64,000 nucleotides of DNA, from NCBI GenBank assembly GCA_963790325.1, contig CAWBNY010000003.1, positions 1,240,001-1,304,000 on the forward strand. The letters are read 5' to 3'. This DNA is from JAXDMK01 sp963790325. Lineage in GTDB: Bacteria > Actinomycetota > Acidimicrobiia > Acidimicrobiales > AC-14. Of this stretch, positions 46,638 to 55,173 are shown piece by piece. The notes below the pieces were generated by a model. The model was not told the origin of the DNA. It searched no databases and saw only the letters and a program-made list of their open reading frames with translations. Every line of letters begins with the position of its first letter. Position 1 is the first letter of the stretch. A program made the translations under genes and the position numbers.

Positions 46638-47572
46638 CGCAGCCTCGGGTCGAGCGCGTCGCGGAGGCCGTCGCCCACGAACACGAATCCGAGGACGGTG
46701 AACACCACGGCCATGCTCGGGAAGAACCAGAGGAAGTCCTTGTACCCGAAGAACTTCTGGCCGGCCGAGATCATGTTGCCCCAGTCGGGGACGTCCGGCT
46801 GCAGCCCCACCCCCAGGTAGCTCAAGGAGGCCTCGGCCACGATGGCGGTGGCCACGCTCACCATGGCGAACACGAGCACCGGCGCCATGCTGTTGGGCAG
46901 GACGTGACGGGTGACGATCCGCCACCGCCCCGCCCCCAGCGATCGAGCCGCCTCCACGTACTCCGTCTCCCGCACCGAGAGGATCGAGCTTCGCAGCAGG
47001 CGGGCGACGGTGGCCCAGCTGAAGATCCCCAGCGCCAGCACGACCGGCGTGAGGCCCCGGCCCACCACCAGCACGATCACGAGGGCGCCGATGATGAGGG
47101 GGAAGGCGAAGAAGATGTCGGCCACCCGCATGATCACTGCGTCCCAGCCCCGTCCCAGGTAGCCGGCCAGCGAGCCCAGCAGCACGCCGATCACGAGGGC
47201 CAGGAAGATCGCCGACAGCCCGACCACCACTGCGATCCGGCTCCCGTAGACGATCCGGCTGAGCTGGTCGCGACCGTTCTCGTCGGTGCCCAGCCAGTGG
47301 GCCGCCGACGGCTCGTCGAGGGTGTTGGACAGGTTCTGCACCTGGGGGTCGTGGGGCGCGATCACCGGTGCCGTCAGCGCGGTGAGGAACACGATGGCGA
47401 CCATCACCAGCCCCACCACCGCCAGCTTGTTGCGCAGGAACCGCCGGCGCAGGTCGCCGAACTGGCTGCGGGTTCGGATCCCGAGGGCGGTGGCCTGGAC
47501 CTCGGCCGCCCCGAACCCCTCGGGGCCGGACTCCAGGCTGTCTCCCGTGGGCGGGAGGGCGGTGCCGGTCAT
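46634..47572 (-). CDS. Oligopeptide ABC transporter permease (DppC type)
   Basis: The 312-residue membrane protein has a cytoplasmic N-terminus, six transmembrane helices and the permease EAA loop EYVEAARSLGAGRWRIVTRHVLPN that contacts the ATPases. The GTDENGRDQLSRIVYG segment is typical of DppC/OppC. Three bases separate it from the dppB-like stop. Confidence 0.92.
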   Translation of the reverse strand: MTGTALPPTGDSLESGPEGFGAAEVQATALGIRTRSQFGDLRRRFLRNKLAVVGLVMVAIVFLTALTAPVIAPHDPQVQNLSNTLDEPSAAHWLGTDENGRDQLSRIVYGSRIAVVVGLSAIFLALVIGVLLGSLAGYLGRGWDAVIMRVADIFFAFPLIIGALVIVLVVGRGLTPVVLALGIFSWATVARLLRSSILSVRETEYVEAARSLGAGRWRIVTRHVLPNSMAPVLVFAMVSVATAIVAEASLSYLGVGLQPDVPDWGNMISAGQKFFGYKDFLWFFPSMAVVFTVLGFVFVGDGLRDALDPRLR

Positions 47573-47575
47573 CCG

Positions 47576-48505
47576 CTAGTCCAGCCTGATCCGGGGGTCG
47601 AGGACGGCGTAGGACAGGTCGACCAGGAGGTTGACCAGCACGAACACCGCCACGCCGTAGGTCACCACGCCCAGCACCACCGGGTTGTCCTGGGACCGGA
47701 TGGCGTTGACCAGGGCCAGCCCGATCCCGTCCCAGTTGAAGATGGTCTCGGTGATGAGGGCCCCGCCGAGCATGGTGCCGAAGCCGATGCCGAGGTAGGT
47801 GAGGACGGGGATGATCGAGTTGCGCAGCGCGTGCTTGAGGATGACCACCCGCTGGCTGAGCCCCTTGGCGGTGGCGGTACGGATGTAGTCGGCCCGCAGC
47901 ACCTCCAGCATCGTCCCCCGCATGAGGCGGGCCACCAGGGCGGTCTCGACCGACGCCAGGGTGATCGCGGGCAGGATCATGCCCTGCCACCCGCCCCGAG
48001 TGCCCTGCAGGGGCAGCCAGTGGAGGTTGATGGCGAAGACCTGTTGGACGGCCAGCCCGATGACGAACGTCGGTATCCCGATGGCGATGGTGGTGGACAG
48101 GGTGACCAGGACGTCGAGGAACGAGTAGCGGGAGACGGCGGCCACGATGCCGGAGAGAACCCCGATGACGATCTGCACCCCGATGGCGGCCAGCCCCAGC
48201 CTGATCGTGTTCCCCAGCTTCTCGCCCAGGATGTCGTTGACCGGACGCCGGAACGTGTACGACTCGCCCATGTCGCCCTGGGCCAGGCGCCCGACGTACG
48301 ACAGGTACTGGTTGGGCAACGGCTGGTCGAGCCCGTAGCGCTTCTCCAGCAGCTGGCGGGTGGACTGGTCGAGCTGGCGACCCTCGCCCTGCTGGGTGGC
48401 GATGGGGTCGCCGGGAACGATGTAAAGGCAGAAGAAGAGGATGAGGCTGGCCCCGAACAGGACCAGCGCCATCTGCAACAGACGCCGTATGACGTACCTG
48501 GCCAT
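47576..48505 (-). CDS. Oligopeptide ABC transporter permease (DppB type)
   Basis: The 309-residue membrane protein starts MARYVIRRLLQMALVLFGAS, the usual DppB/OppB N-terminus, has six helices and the EAA loop DYIRTATAKGLSQRVVILKHALRN. It forms the channel with the DppC-type permease. Confidence 0.93.
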   Translation of the reverse strand: MARYVIRRLLQMALVLFGASLILFFCLYIVPGDPIATQQGEGRQLDQSTRQLLEKRYGLDQPLPNQYLSYVGRLAQGDMGESYTFRRPVNDILGEKLGNTIRLGLAAIGVQIVIGVLSGIVAAVSRYSFLDVLVTLSTTIAIGIPTFVIGLAVQQVFAINLHWLPLQGTRGGWQGMILPAITLASVETALVARLMRGTMLEVLRADYIRTATAKGLSQRVVILKHALRNSIIPVLTYLGIGFGTMLGGALITETIFNWDGIGLALVNAIRSQDNPVVLGVVTYGVAVFVLVNLLVDLSYAVLDPRIRLD

Positions 48506-48544
48506 CGGGCCTTGGCGCGACCGGAAGGAGACCGGGGACCGGTC

Positions 48545-50188
48545 TCAGTCCTTGAGGCTGATGTCGGCCACCGTCGGGTTCTCGAAGAAGTCGAGGGCGA
48601 CGCCGGTCCAGGTTCGGGAGTCGAAGACTCGGTACTGGGTCCGGTAGAAGGTGGGGATCACGGCCAGGTCCTGGCCGATGGCGATCTCCTCCGCCGCCTT
48701 GGCCGCTTTCAGCCGCTCCCCGTCGTCGCTCTCCGCCCTCACCTTCACGATGAGGGCGTCCACCTCGGCGTTGCTGTAGCGGCTGTCGTTGTCGGCCGAG
48801 GTGGTGCCGAGGAGGGGGAACAGGAAGTTCTCGACCGTCGGGTAGTCGGCGCCCCAGCTGGCCCGGGCGATGTCGAACTCGCCCGCGTCCCGTTTGAGCA
48901 GGCTCTCGGCGAAAGGAACCCCGTCCAGCTCGACGACCACGCCCAGGTTCGCCTCCAGCTGGCCCTTCCACGCCTGAACCAGGGCCTCGTGACCCCCGTC
49001 GTTGTTGTACAGGAGGCGCAGGCGGGTGCCCGGGGTCAGCCCGCCCGAGGCCGCGAGCTCCTTGGCCTTGGCGACGTCGTACTCGCAGGCGACGCAGACA
49101 CCGTCCTGGTGGAAGTCGCCGAAGGGGGGCGAGACGAGGGCGGAGGCCGGCGTCAGCGAGCCCTGGTACACACCCTCGTTGATCGCCTCGCGGTCGATGG
49201 CGTAGGAGACCGCCCGCCGGGCGTCGGCGTTGGACATGGGCCCGCTGACGTCGTTGGTGAGGATGTAGTTGATGCCGAAGCGCTCCTTCTTCAGGAAGCT
49301 GCCCTGGGGCTCGTAGGTGTTCTTGGCCTGGGTGAACAGGCTGGGCGGTACCCGGGCATAGTCGGCCTCACCGGCGGTGAAGGCCCGGTACTCGGCCTCG
49401 AGACGTCCCTGGGCGGGGAAGATGAGGAACTCGACGCCATCCAGGTTGGGCTTGGTGCCGTGATAGGTGTCGCTGCGCACGAGGGAGATGCGCTGGTTGT
49501 GCTCCCACTTGGTGCCCGGCTTGATCATGAACGGCCCGTTGCCGATGGGAGCCTCGTTGTACGCCTGGTTGTCGGCCGCGCCCGCCGCCTCGGGCACCGG
49601 CGAGAAGGGCGGGACCAGCGTCTTCTTGTCGAACTCGCAGTCGGCCGCGCTCAGGTTCACCACCAGCGTCTGAGGGTCGGGCGCCGACAGGCCGGAGAAG
49701 GCGGTGGCGGTCTGGGGGTTGCCGTGGAGCTCGTCGTAGCCCTGGATCCCGGACAGGTGGTAGGCGACCTGGGAGGCCGACGTGGCGTCGGCGGCGCGGG
49801 TCCATCCCCGGATGAACGACTGGGCGGTGACCGCCTCGCCGTTGCTGAACTGGCTCTGGCGCAGCTTGAAGGTCCACTGCGTGCAGTCGGCGGAGGGCGC
49901 CCATTCGGTGGCCACCCCCGGACGCATCTTCAGCTCTTCGTTCTCGTCGAAGGTGACAAGGCCCTCGAAGATGGCCTTGGCCACGTTGGTGCCCTCGGAC
50001 TCCCGCACGTTGTAGGGGTCGATGGCGGACGGCTCCCCGATCGGGATGCGGAAAACGCCTCCGGCCCGGCCCTCCCCCCCGGCGGGCGACGAGTCGCCGC
50101 CGTCGCCGTCGGAGCTGCAGGCGGTGGCGAGCACCGTCATGGCGATGAGGACGACGGTCAGGCGGCCGAACTGCCCCTTGGGTCGCAT
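48545..50188 (-). CDS. Oligopeptide ABC transporter substrate-binding lipoprotein
   Basis: The 547-residue family 5 solute-binding protein has a signal peptide with lipobox LATAC, then the two-lobed fold with motifs such as GGVFRIPIGEPSAIDP, TFKLRQSQFSNGEAVTAQSF and RRAVSYAIDREAI. It captures peptides or related solutes outside the cell. ATG at 50188 with GGAGG-type site (aaggaggttccacg). It is first gene of the operon and divergent from cheB across 238 bases. Confidence 0.93.
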   Translation of the reverse strand: MRPKGQFGRLTVVLIAMTVLATACSSDGDGGDSSPAGGEGRAGGVFRIPIGEPSAIDPYNVRESEGTNVAKAIFEGLVTFDENEELKMRPGVATEWAPSADCTQWTFKLRQSQFSNGEAVTAQSFIRGWTRAADATSASQVAYHLSGIQGYDELHGNPQTATAFSGLSAPDPQTLVVNLSAADCEFDKKTLVPPFSPVPEAAGAADNQAYNEAPIGNGPFMIKPGTKWEHNQRISLVRSDTYHGTKPNLDGVEFLIFPAQGRLEAEYRAFTAGEADYARVPPSLFTQAKNTYEPQGSFLKKERFGINYILTNDVSGPMSNADARRAVSYAIDREAINEGVYQGSLTPASALVSPPFGDFHQDGVCVACEYDVAKAKELAASGGLTPGTRLRLLYNNDGGHEALVQAWKGQLEANLGVVVELDGVPFAESLLKRDAGEFDIARASWGADYPTVENFLFPLLGTTSADNDSRYSNAEVDALIVKVRAESDDGERLKAAKAAEEIAIGQDLAVIPTFYRTQYRVFDSRTWTGVALDFFENPTVADISLKD

Positions 50189-50316
50189 CGTGGAACCTCC
50201 TTGGCCCTGCGGAAAGGCACGACATGGCGGACCCGTCGTGCAGCCGACGCGCTTACCTGCGCCCTACCCAGCGCTCGCCTCGCTCATCTGGCGGCGTGAG
50301 TACGCGGCAGTCTGGC

Positions 50317-50343
50317 AGAGTCCGACGCCGGGCGCCGGACTCT
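50317..50343. promoter_or_regulatory. Inverted repeat between the transporter operon and cheB
   Basis: AGAGTCCG and CGGACTCT arms of eight bases enclose an eleven-base GC-rich centre that can pair further. It lies midway between two divergent start codons, so it could be an operator or an insulating hairpin. Nothing shows which. Confidence 0.35.
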
Positions 50344-50426
50344 CGTGCCCAGCGCCGGGACTGGCGCCCGCATCAGCCCGTCGCCCGGCAGGAGTAGGCT
50401 GGCGGCCTTCGAACAAGGGCCGGGTA

Positions 50427-51023
50427 ATGGCTCGACACCAGGTTGGCATCGCCCCGCGCCTCGTCGCACTCGGAGCCTCCGCGGGCGGGGTGGAGGCCCT
50501 GGCGAAGGTGGTCGCCGGGCTGGCGCCCGACTTCCCGGCGGCCGTCCTCGTCGTCCTCCACGTCTCCCCGTGGGGCACGAGCGTCCTCCCCGACATCCTC
50601 TCCCGCCGGGGCCCGCTGCCCGCCCGCCACGCGGTCGACGGCGAGCCGGTTCTCGCCAGTCGCATCTACGTGGCCCCGCCCGACCGTCACCTCACCGTCG
50701 TCGACGGGATGGTCAGCCTCACCCGCGGCCCCAGGGAGAACGGCGTCCGGCCCGCGGTCGACACGCTGTTCAGGTCGGCGGCCACCGCCTACGGTCGCGA
50801 CGTGGTGGCGATCGTCCTCTCCGGCACTCTCCAAGACGGCACCGCCGGCCTGAGGGTGGTGCGCGACCACGGTGGCGTCACCATCGCCCAGGACCCGGAC
50901 GACGCCCTGTTCCCGAGCATGCCCGCCAGCGCCGTCCGTTCCGTCAACCCCGACCATGTCCTGCCCGCCGACGCCATCCCGGCCGTGCTCGCCGCGTGCA
51001 TGCAGACGCGAGCTCCCCGATGA
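50427..51023 (+). CDS. CheB-type methylesterase domain protein (no receiver domain)
   Basis: The 198-residue protein is only the catalytic half of CheB: Ser in LGASAGGVEAL, His in LHVSPWGTS, and Asp in SGTLQDGTAG. CheB demethylates or deamidates glutamates of chemoreceptors, normally under control of an N-terminal receiver domain that is absent here. The ATG at 50427 is in a weak context. It overlaps the CheR gene as ATGA. No receptors, CheA, CheW or flagellar genes are in the window, so the substrate is probably not a chemotaxis receptor. Confidence 0.9.
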   Translation: MARHQVGIAPRLVALGASAGGVEALAKVVAGLAPDFPAAVLVVLHVSPWGTSVLPDILSRRGPLPARHAVDGEPVLASRIYVAPPDRHLTVVDGMVSLTRGPRENGVRPAVDTLFRSAATAYGRDVVAIVLSGTLQDGTAGLRVVRDHGGVTIAQDPDDALFPSMPASAVRSVNPDHVLPADAIPAVLAACMQTRAPR

Positions 51024-52885
51024 CGGACGCCCCGATGACGGATGTCCCACCGACGAATGTCAAGGTCGGCCTCGAAGAGCTCCTCGACTACATCCGCCAG
51101 GCCCGCGGGTTCGATTTCACCGCCTACAAGCGGCCCAGCCTGACCCGGCGCATCGAGAAGTGCCTGCTCGCTGCCGGCGCCGACGGTTATCCCGCCTACC
51201 AGGCCCTCCTCGAGGCCCAGCCGGAGGAGTTCGGCCACCTCTTCGACACCATCCTCATCAACGTCACCAGCTTCTTCCGGGACCGGGAGTCCTGGGACCA
51301 CCTGGCGTCGGCCGTGCTCCCCCGCCTCCTCGACGGCCGTCCCTCCGACGAGCCGGTGCGGGTCTGGTCGGCCGGCTGCGCCTCCGGCCAGGAGGTGTAC
51401 TCCCTGGCCATCCTCCTGTGCGAGGCCCTGGGCGAGACCCGGTTCCGGGAGCGGGTGAAGATCTACGGCACCGACGCCGACGACCACGCCCTCGACCAGG
51501 CCCGCCAGGCCCGCTACCCCCTCCAGACGACCTCGGAGCGGCTCGACGACCCCCTCCTCGGCCGCTACTTCGAGGTCGACGACGGCAGCCTGGTGTTCCG
51601 CAAGGACCTGCGCCGGGCGGTGATCTTCGGCCGCCACGACCTCCTGCGCGACCCGCCCATCTCCCGGGTCGACCTGCTCGTCTGCCGCAACACGCTCATG
51701 TACTTCAACGCCGACGCCCAGCGGAAGGTGCTGGGAAGTTTCCACTTCGCCCTCAAGGAAGGTGGGTTCCTGTTCCTGGGCAAGTCCGAGGCCCTGGTGA
51801 CCCGCACCAACCTGTTCACCTCGGAGGACTTGAAGCACCACCTGTTCCAGAAGCGTCCCGACCTGCGGGCGGAGCCCCCGCCCCGGTCGTCCTTCCCCCT
51901 CGCCATCGCTTCCCCGGCGCCGATCGGCGACCTGGTGGCCGACGCCTTCGAATCGGGGCCGGTCGCCCAGCTGATCATCAACCGCAACGGGTCGCTGGAG
52001 CAGGCCAACCGCCACGCCCGCTCCCTGTTCGCCATCGGGGTGGGCCAGGTCGGCCGCTCGTTCAAGGATCTCGAGCTGTCGTACCGACCGGTGGAGCTGC
52101 GCTCCCAGATCGACCAGGTGCTCGCCGATCGACGCCCGATCACCATCGGCGACGTCGCCTACGAGATGCCGGGCGGGGCGGTCGAGTTCCTCGACATCCG
52201 GATCCTTCCCCTAGGCAGTGACGTCGTCGCCGGGGTGAGCGTGACCTTCACCCAGGTCAGCCGGCAAAAGCTGCTGCGGGAGGAGCTCGAACGGTCACAG
52301 CGACAGCTGCAGACCGCGTACGAGGAGCTCCAGTCCACCGTCGAGGAGCTGGAGACCACCAACGAGGAGCTCCACTCCACCAACGAGGAGCTGGAGACCA
52401 CCAACGAGGAGCTCCACTCCACCAACGAGGAGCTGGAGACGATGAACGAGGAGCTCCAGTCCACCAACGAGGAGCTGGAGACCATCAACGGCGAGATCCG
52501 CCGGCGGACGGCCGATCTCGACGAGGCCAACGCCCTCCTGCGGTCGATCCTGACCAGCCTGGGCTCGGGCGTGGCCGTCCTCAGCCGGGAGCTGGCGATA
52601 CGGGTCTGGAACGATCACGCCGAGGACCTGTGGGGGCTGCGGGCGGACGAGGTCCACGGCCAGCACTTCCTCAACCTCGACATCGGCCTGCCGGTCGGTG
52701 AGCTGCACCAACCGATCCGCCTGTGCGTATCCGGGCAGTCGGCCGGGGAGGCGGTGATGCTCGAGGCGGTGAACCGGAGGGGACGGGCCATCCGCTGCCT
52801 GGTGGCGGTCACCCCCCTGCTCGACGGGGGCACCGCGCCCGAGGGCGTGATCGTCCGCATGGACCGGGTCGACCACGATGGCTGA
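51020..52885 (+). CDS. CheR methyltransferase fused to PAS domains and a heptad coiled coil
   Basis: The 621-residue protein has the CheR N-terminal helical domain (about 15-75), the SAM-binding domain with VWSAGCASGQEVYSLAIL, YGTDADDHALDQARQARYP and CRNTLMYF, a PAS domain (about 305-415), a coiled coil of seven-residue EELxxTN units (about 430-492), and a second PAS domain (about 500-620). It is the CheR-PAS architecture seen in CheBR hybrids, which here is split from CheB. The coiled coil should couple sensing by PAS to dimerisation or the methyltransferase. Upstream and downstream genes overlap it. Confidence 0.9.
   Translation: MTDAPMTDVPPTNVKVGLEELLDYIRQARGFDFTAYKRPSLTRRIEKCLLAAGADGYPAYQALLEAQPEEFGHLFDTILINVTSFFRDRESWDHLASAVLPRLLDGRPSDEPVRVWSAGCASGQEVYSLAILLCEALGETRFRERVKIYGTDADDHALDQARQARYPLQTTSERLDDPLLGRYFEVDDGSLVFRKDLRRAVIFGRHDLLRDPPISRVDLLVCRNTLMYFNADAQRKVLGSFHFALKEGGFLFLGKSEALVTRTNLFTSEDLKHHLFQKRPDLRAEPPPRSSFPLAIASPAPIGDLVADAFESGPVAQLIINRNGSLEQANRHARSLFAIGVGQVGRSFKDLELSYRPVELRSQIDQVLADRRPITIGDVAYEMPGGAVEFLDIRILPLGSDVVAGVSVTFTQVSRQKLLREELERSQRQLQTAYEELQSTVEELETTNEELHSTNEELETTNEELHSTNEELETMNEELQSTNEELETINGEIRRRTADLDEANALLRSILTSLGSGVAVLSRELAIRVWNDHAEDLWGLRADEVHGQHFLNLDIGLPVGELHQPIRLCVSGQSAGEAVMLEAVNRRGRAIRCLVAVTPLLDGGTAPEGVIVRMDRVDHDG
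52322..52489 (+). repeat. Eight tandem 21-bp units encoding heptads
   Basis: Eight consecutive 21-base units starting GAGGAGCT, alternating CTCCA[C/G]TCC and CTGGAGACC versions, so the period is effectively 42 bases. They encode EEL(Q/H)STN / EELETTN heptads of the coiled coil. Near-identity at the DNA level suggests recent expansion. Confidence 0.85.
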
Positions 52886-54233
52886 GGCCGCCCCCAACTT
52901 CGACGGCCACGCCATCCGCCAGTCCCGCACCCGCCTGGCCGAGCTGCTCATCGAGCTGGCCGACGACCCCCTCGCCTCCGCCGATCGCCTGCAGCGGGTG
53001 GTGTCCGAGGTCGGGCTCAACGTCGAAGAGCTGCTGGTGGCGGAGGAGGAGCTGCGTGTCCAGGCGGACGAGCTGGCTGCCTCCCGGGACGCCATCGACG
53101 TCGAGCGGGAGCGTTACGGCGAGCTGTTCGAGTTCGCCCCCGACGCCTACCTCGTCACCGACGAGCGGGGCACGATCGCAGAGGCCAACGGCGCCGCCGC
53201 CCGCATGCTCGGGGTGCGGTCGCGCTTCCTCGAGGGCAAGCTGCTGGTCAGCTTCGCCGAGGAGTCGTCCCGGCGCGACCTGCGATCACTGCTGGCCGAG
53301 CTGCGAGTTTCGGGAACCGTCGACGAGCGCTACATCCGCCTCCAGCCCCGCGACCGGCCCGCGTTCGTGGCCGCCATCCGGGCGGTCAGCCGGCCCGCCC
53401 CGGGGTCGGATTCGGCCCTGGTGCGGTGGATGGTGCGCGACGTCACCTCCCGGCTCGACCTGGAGGAGGAGATCCGCTTCCTCCACGTGGAGGTCGCCTT
53501 TCTGGCGGCGGTGGCCCGGGTGGCCCGCCTCACCGACGAGCCCCGTCCCATCGACGCGCTGCTGCAATCGGTGATCGACCTGGCCGCCAGCGCCCTGCCC
53601 GGCTGCGAACTGGCGCTGACGCTGGGCGGCGTCCGGGCCCCGACCAACGGGGAGGGCGACCTGATGGTGGCGTCGGGCGACCGGGCCCGCCACCTCGACC
53701 GGATCGAGGCCGATGGCGGCGGGCCCTGCGCCGAGGCCCGGCGTACCGGCGTCGCCGTCGAGGCCGACCTGGCCCACTGCGTCCGGGCCTGGACCCAGTT
53801 CGGGGCGGCGGCGACCGAGCTGGGCCTGATCACCACCATCGGCCTGCCCATCGAGACGGCGGCGCACCGGGGGGCGATCAACGTCTTCGCCTTCACCGAG
53901 CTGAGCCGGGATGCCCGGCAGCTGCTGCCGCTGCTGGCCGACCAGGTGACGACGGCCGTGGCCAACGCCGAGCTGTACGAGAGCTCGCATGCCCTCGCCG
54001 GCCACCTGGAGAAGGCCCTCGAGACCAGGGGCGTCATCGAGCGGGCCAAGGGCGTCCTCATCGCCCGCCAGGGGTGTGACCAGGATCAGGCGTTCGACAT
54101 CCTCCGGCGGGCGTCGCAGCGCCTCAACCGCAAGCTGCACGACATCGCCGCCGATCTGGTCGCCAACGCCACCACCGGCCAGATGCCGGACTGGTCGCCG
54201 TGGGCGTCGTCGCGGACCGGCCGCGGGAACTGA
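52878..54233 (+). CDS. PAS-GAF-ANTAR signalling protein
   Basis: The 451-residue protein has an N-terminal helical region, a PAS domain (about 75-195, ELFEFAPDAYLVTDERG), a GAF domain (about 215-365, GLITTIGLPIET) and an ANTAR domain at the C-terminus (about 370-430, RGVIERAKGVLIARQGCDQDQAFDILRRASQ). ANTAR binds paired hairpins in RNA to prevent transcription termination. The gene overlaps CheR by eight bases. This links the CheB/CheR/PAS set to gene expression through RNA. Target hairpins were not identified. Confidence 0.9.
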   Translation: MAEAAPNFDGHAIRQSRTRLAELLIELADDPLASADRLQRVVSEVGLNVEELLVAEEELRVQADELAASRDAIDVERERYGELFEFAPDAYLVTDERGTIAEANGAAARMLGVRSRFLEGKLLVSFAEESSRRDLRSLLAELRVSGTVDERYIRLQPRDRPAFVAAIRAVSRPAPGSDSALVRWMVRDVTSRLDLEEEIRFLHVEVAFLAAVARVARLTDEPRPIDALLQSVIDLAASALPGCELALTLGGVRAPTNGEGDLMVASGDRARHLDRIEADGGGPCAEARRTGVAVEADLAHCVRAWTQFGAAATELGLITTIGLPIETAAHRGAINVFAFTELSRDARQLLPLLADQVTTAVANAELYESSHALAGHLEKALETRGVIERAKGVLIARQGCDQDQAFDILRRASQRLNRKLHDIAADLVANATTGQMPDWSPWASSRTGRGN

Positions 54234-54405
54234 CGACGGCAGGCCGTCCGGCCCCGGCGGGCGACGGCGTCGATGGCGAGCGCGGCTGGCAGGACGGGGG
54301 CGTCAACCACGGAAGCCGAGGGCCCTCGTCCTGACGGTGGCCGCGATCCTCGGCGCGGCACTCGCTCCTGGCGAGCACCGCTCTCGTCGGTCGCGACGTT
54401 GGTCC

Positions 54406-54759
54406 TCACCGGCCGGCTGAGCTCGTCACCACTTTGCGGCCGGACCGCCATGCCCGCCGGAGCCGCCGTCGCTCGTCCTCGTCCGTGCCGCCCCACACGC
54501 CGTACTCCTGCTTCGTCTCGAACGCGAACTGCAGACAGGCCTCCCGCACCGGGCAGCGCCGGCAGATGGCCTTGGCCGCTGCGATCTGGCTGACCGCGGA
54601 GCCGGTGGCGCCGATAGTGAAGAACACCCTCACGTCGGAGTGTCGACACTCGGCCCGCTCACGCCAGCCCTCCTGGTCCCAGTCGGACACCGGCGACCCG
54701 GGTAGGTCGGGCGCGCCGGATCGTGCGTCCCGCAATCCGAGCCGCCCGAGCGCTTCCAT
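54406..54759 (-). CDS. WhiB-family Fe-S transcriptional regulator
   Basis: The 117-residue protein has four Cys ligands (Cys38, Cys66, Cys69, Cys75) for a [4Fe-4S] cluster, the GVWGG turn (87-91) and a basic C-terminal tail for DNA binding. WhiB proteins act with the principal sigma factor in actinobacteria. The ATG at 54759 is preceded by GAGGAGG five bases upstream. The tail lacks the AT-hook of WhiB7. About 270 bases without a visible gene lie upstream, before tRNA-Arg, a room for promoter control. Confidence 0.93.
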   Translation of the reverse strand: MEALGRLGLRDARSGAPDLPGSPVSDWDQEGWRERAECRHSDVRVFFTIGATGSAVSQIAAAKAICRRCPVREACLQFAFETKQEYGVWGGTDEDERRRLRRAWRSGRKVVTSSAGR

Positions 54760-55029
54760 CTAGACCTCCTCGTCGCATCGTCCACCAAGGACGTTGCCGG
54801 GGTCTCGGGCACCGCACTGCTCCGTCGAGGGACGCGCACGACCGTCGACTCATCCCATCGTACTCGCGCCGGAACGCACCGCTGAGGCAGGCGGTGGGTG
54901 TTGGGGGCGCTCTGCGGCACGCCGTCCCCCGGGGCGCAGCAGCTCGGCTCGTCGACGTCCGACGCTCCCGAACCGGCGATCTCGGCTCGCCTCGGCCCCG
55001 CAAAGTGCCCCTGGCCTGGACCTTGCCTG

Positions 55030-55103
55030 TGCCCCCGGCAGGACTCGAACCTGCGACCCGCTGCTTAGAAGGCAGCCGCTCTATCCAGCTGAGCTACAGG
55101 GGC
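55030..55103 (-). tRNA. tRNA-Arg (anticodon TCT)
   Basis: On the minus strand: acceptor GCCCCTG/CGGGGGC, D-arm AGCTCAGCTGGATAGAGC, anticodon loop CTTCTAA (TCT) and T-arm CAGG-TTCGAGT-CCTG. CCA is not encoded. 74 bases. Confidence 0.95.
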
Positions 55104-55173
55104 CTGCTCGTACGGTACAGGCCGGGACCGGGCCGCCCTCGGGACTTCGGCGAGCCTGACAGGATCGGAGCCG

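Noticed and set aside
52322..52489. Tandem repeats as a CRISPR array
   Set aside because: Units are contiguous, have no spacers and encode heptads in frame within cheR.
50427..54233. Chemotaxis operon
   Set aside because: Only CheB and CheR domains occur; no CheA, CheW, CheY, receptor or flagellar gene is in the window, and the third gene is an ANTAR regulator.
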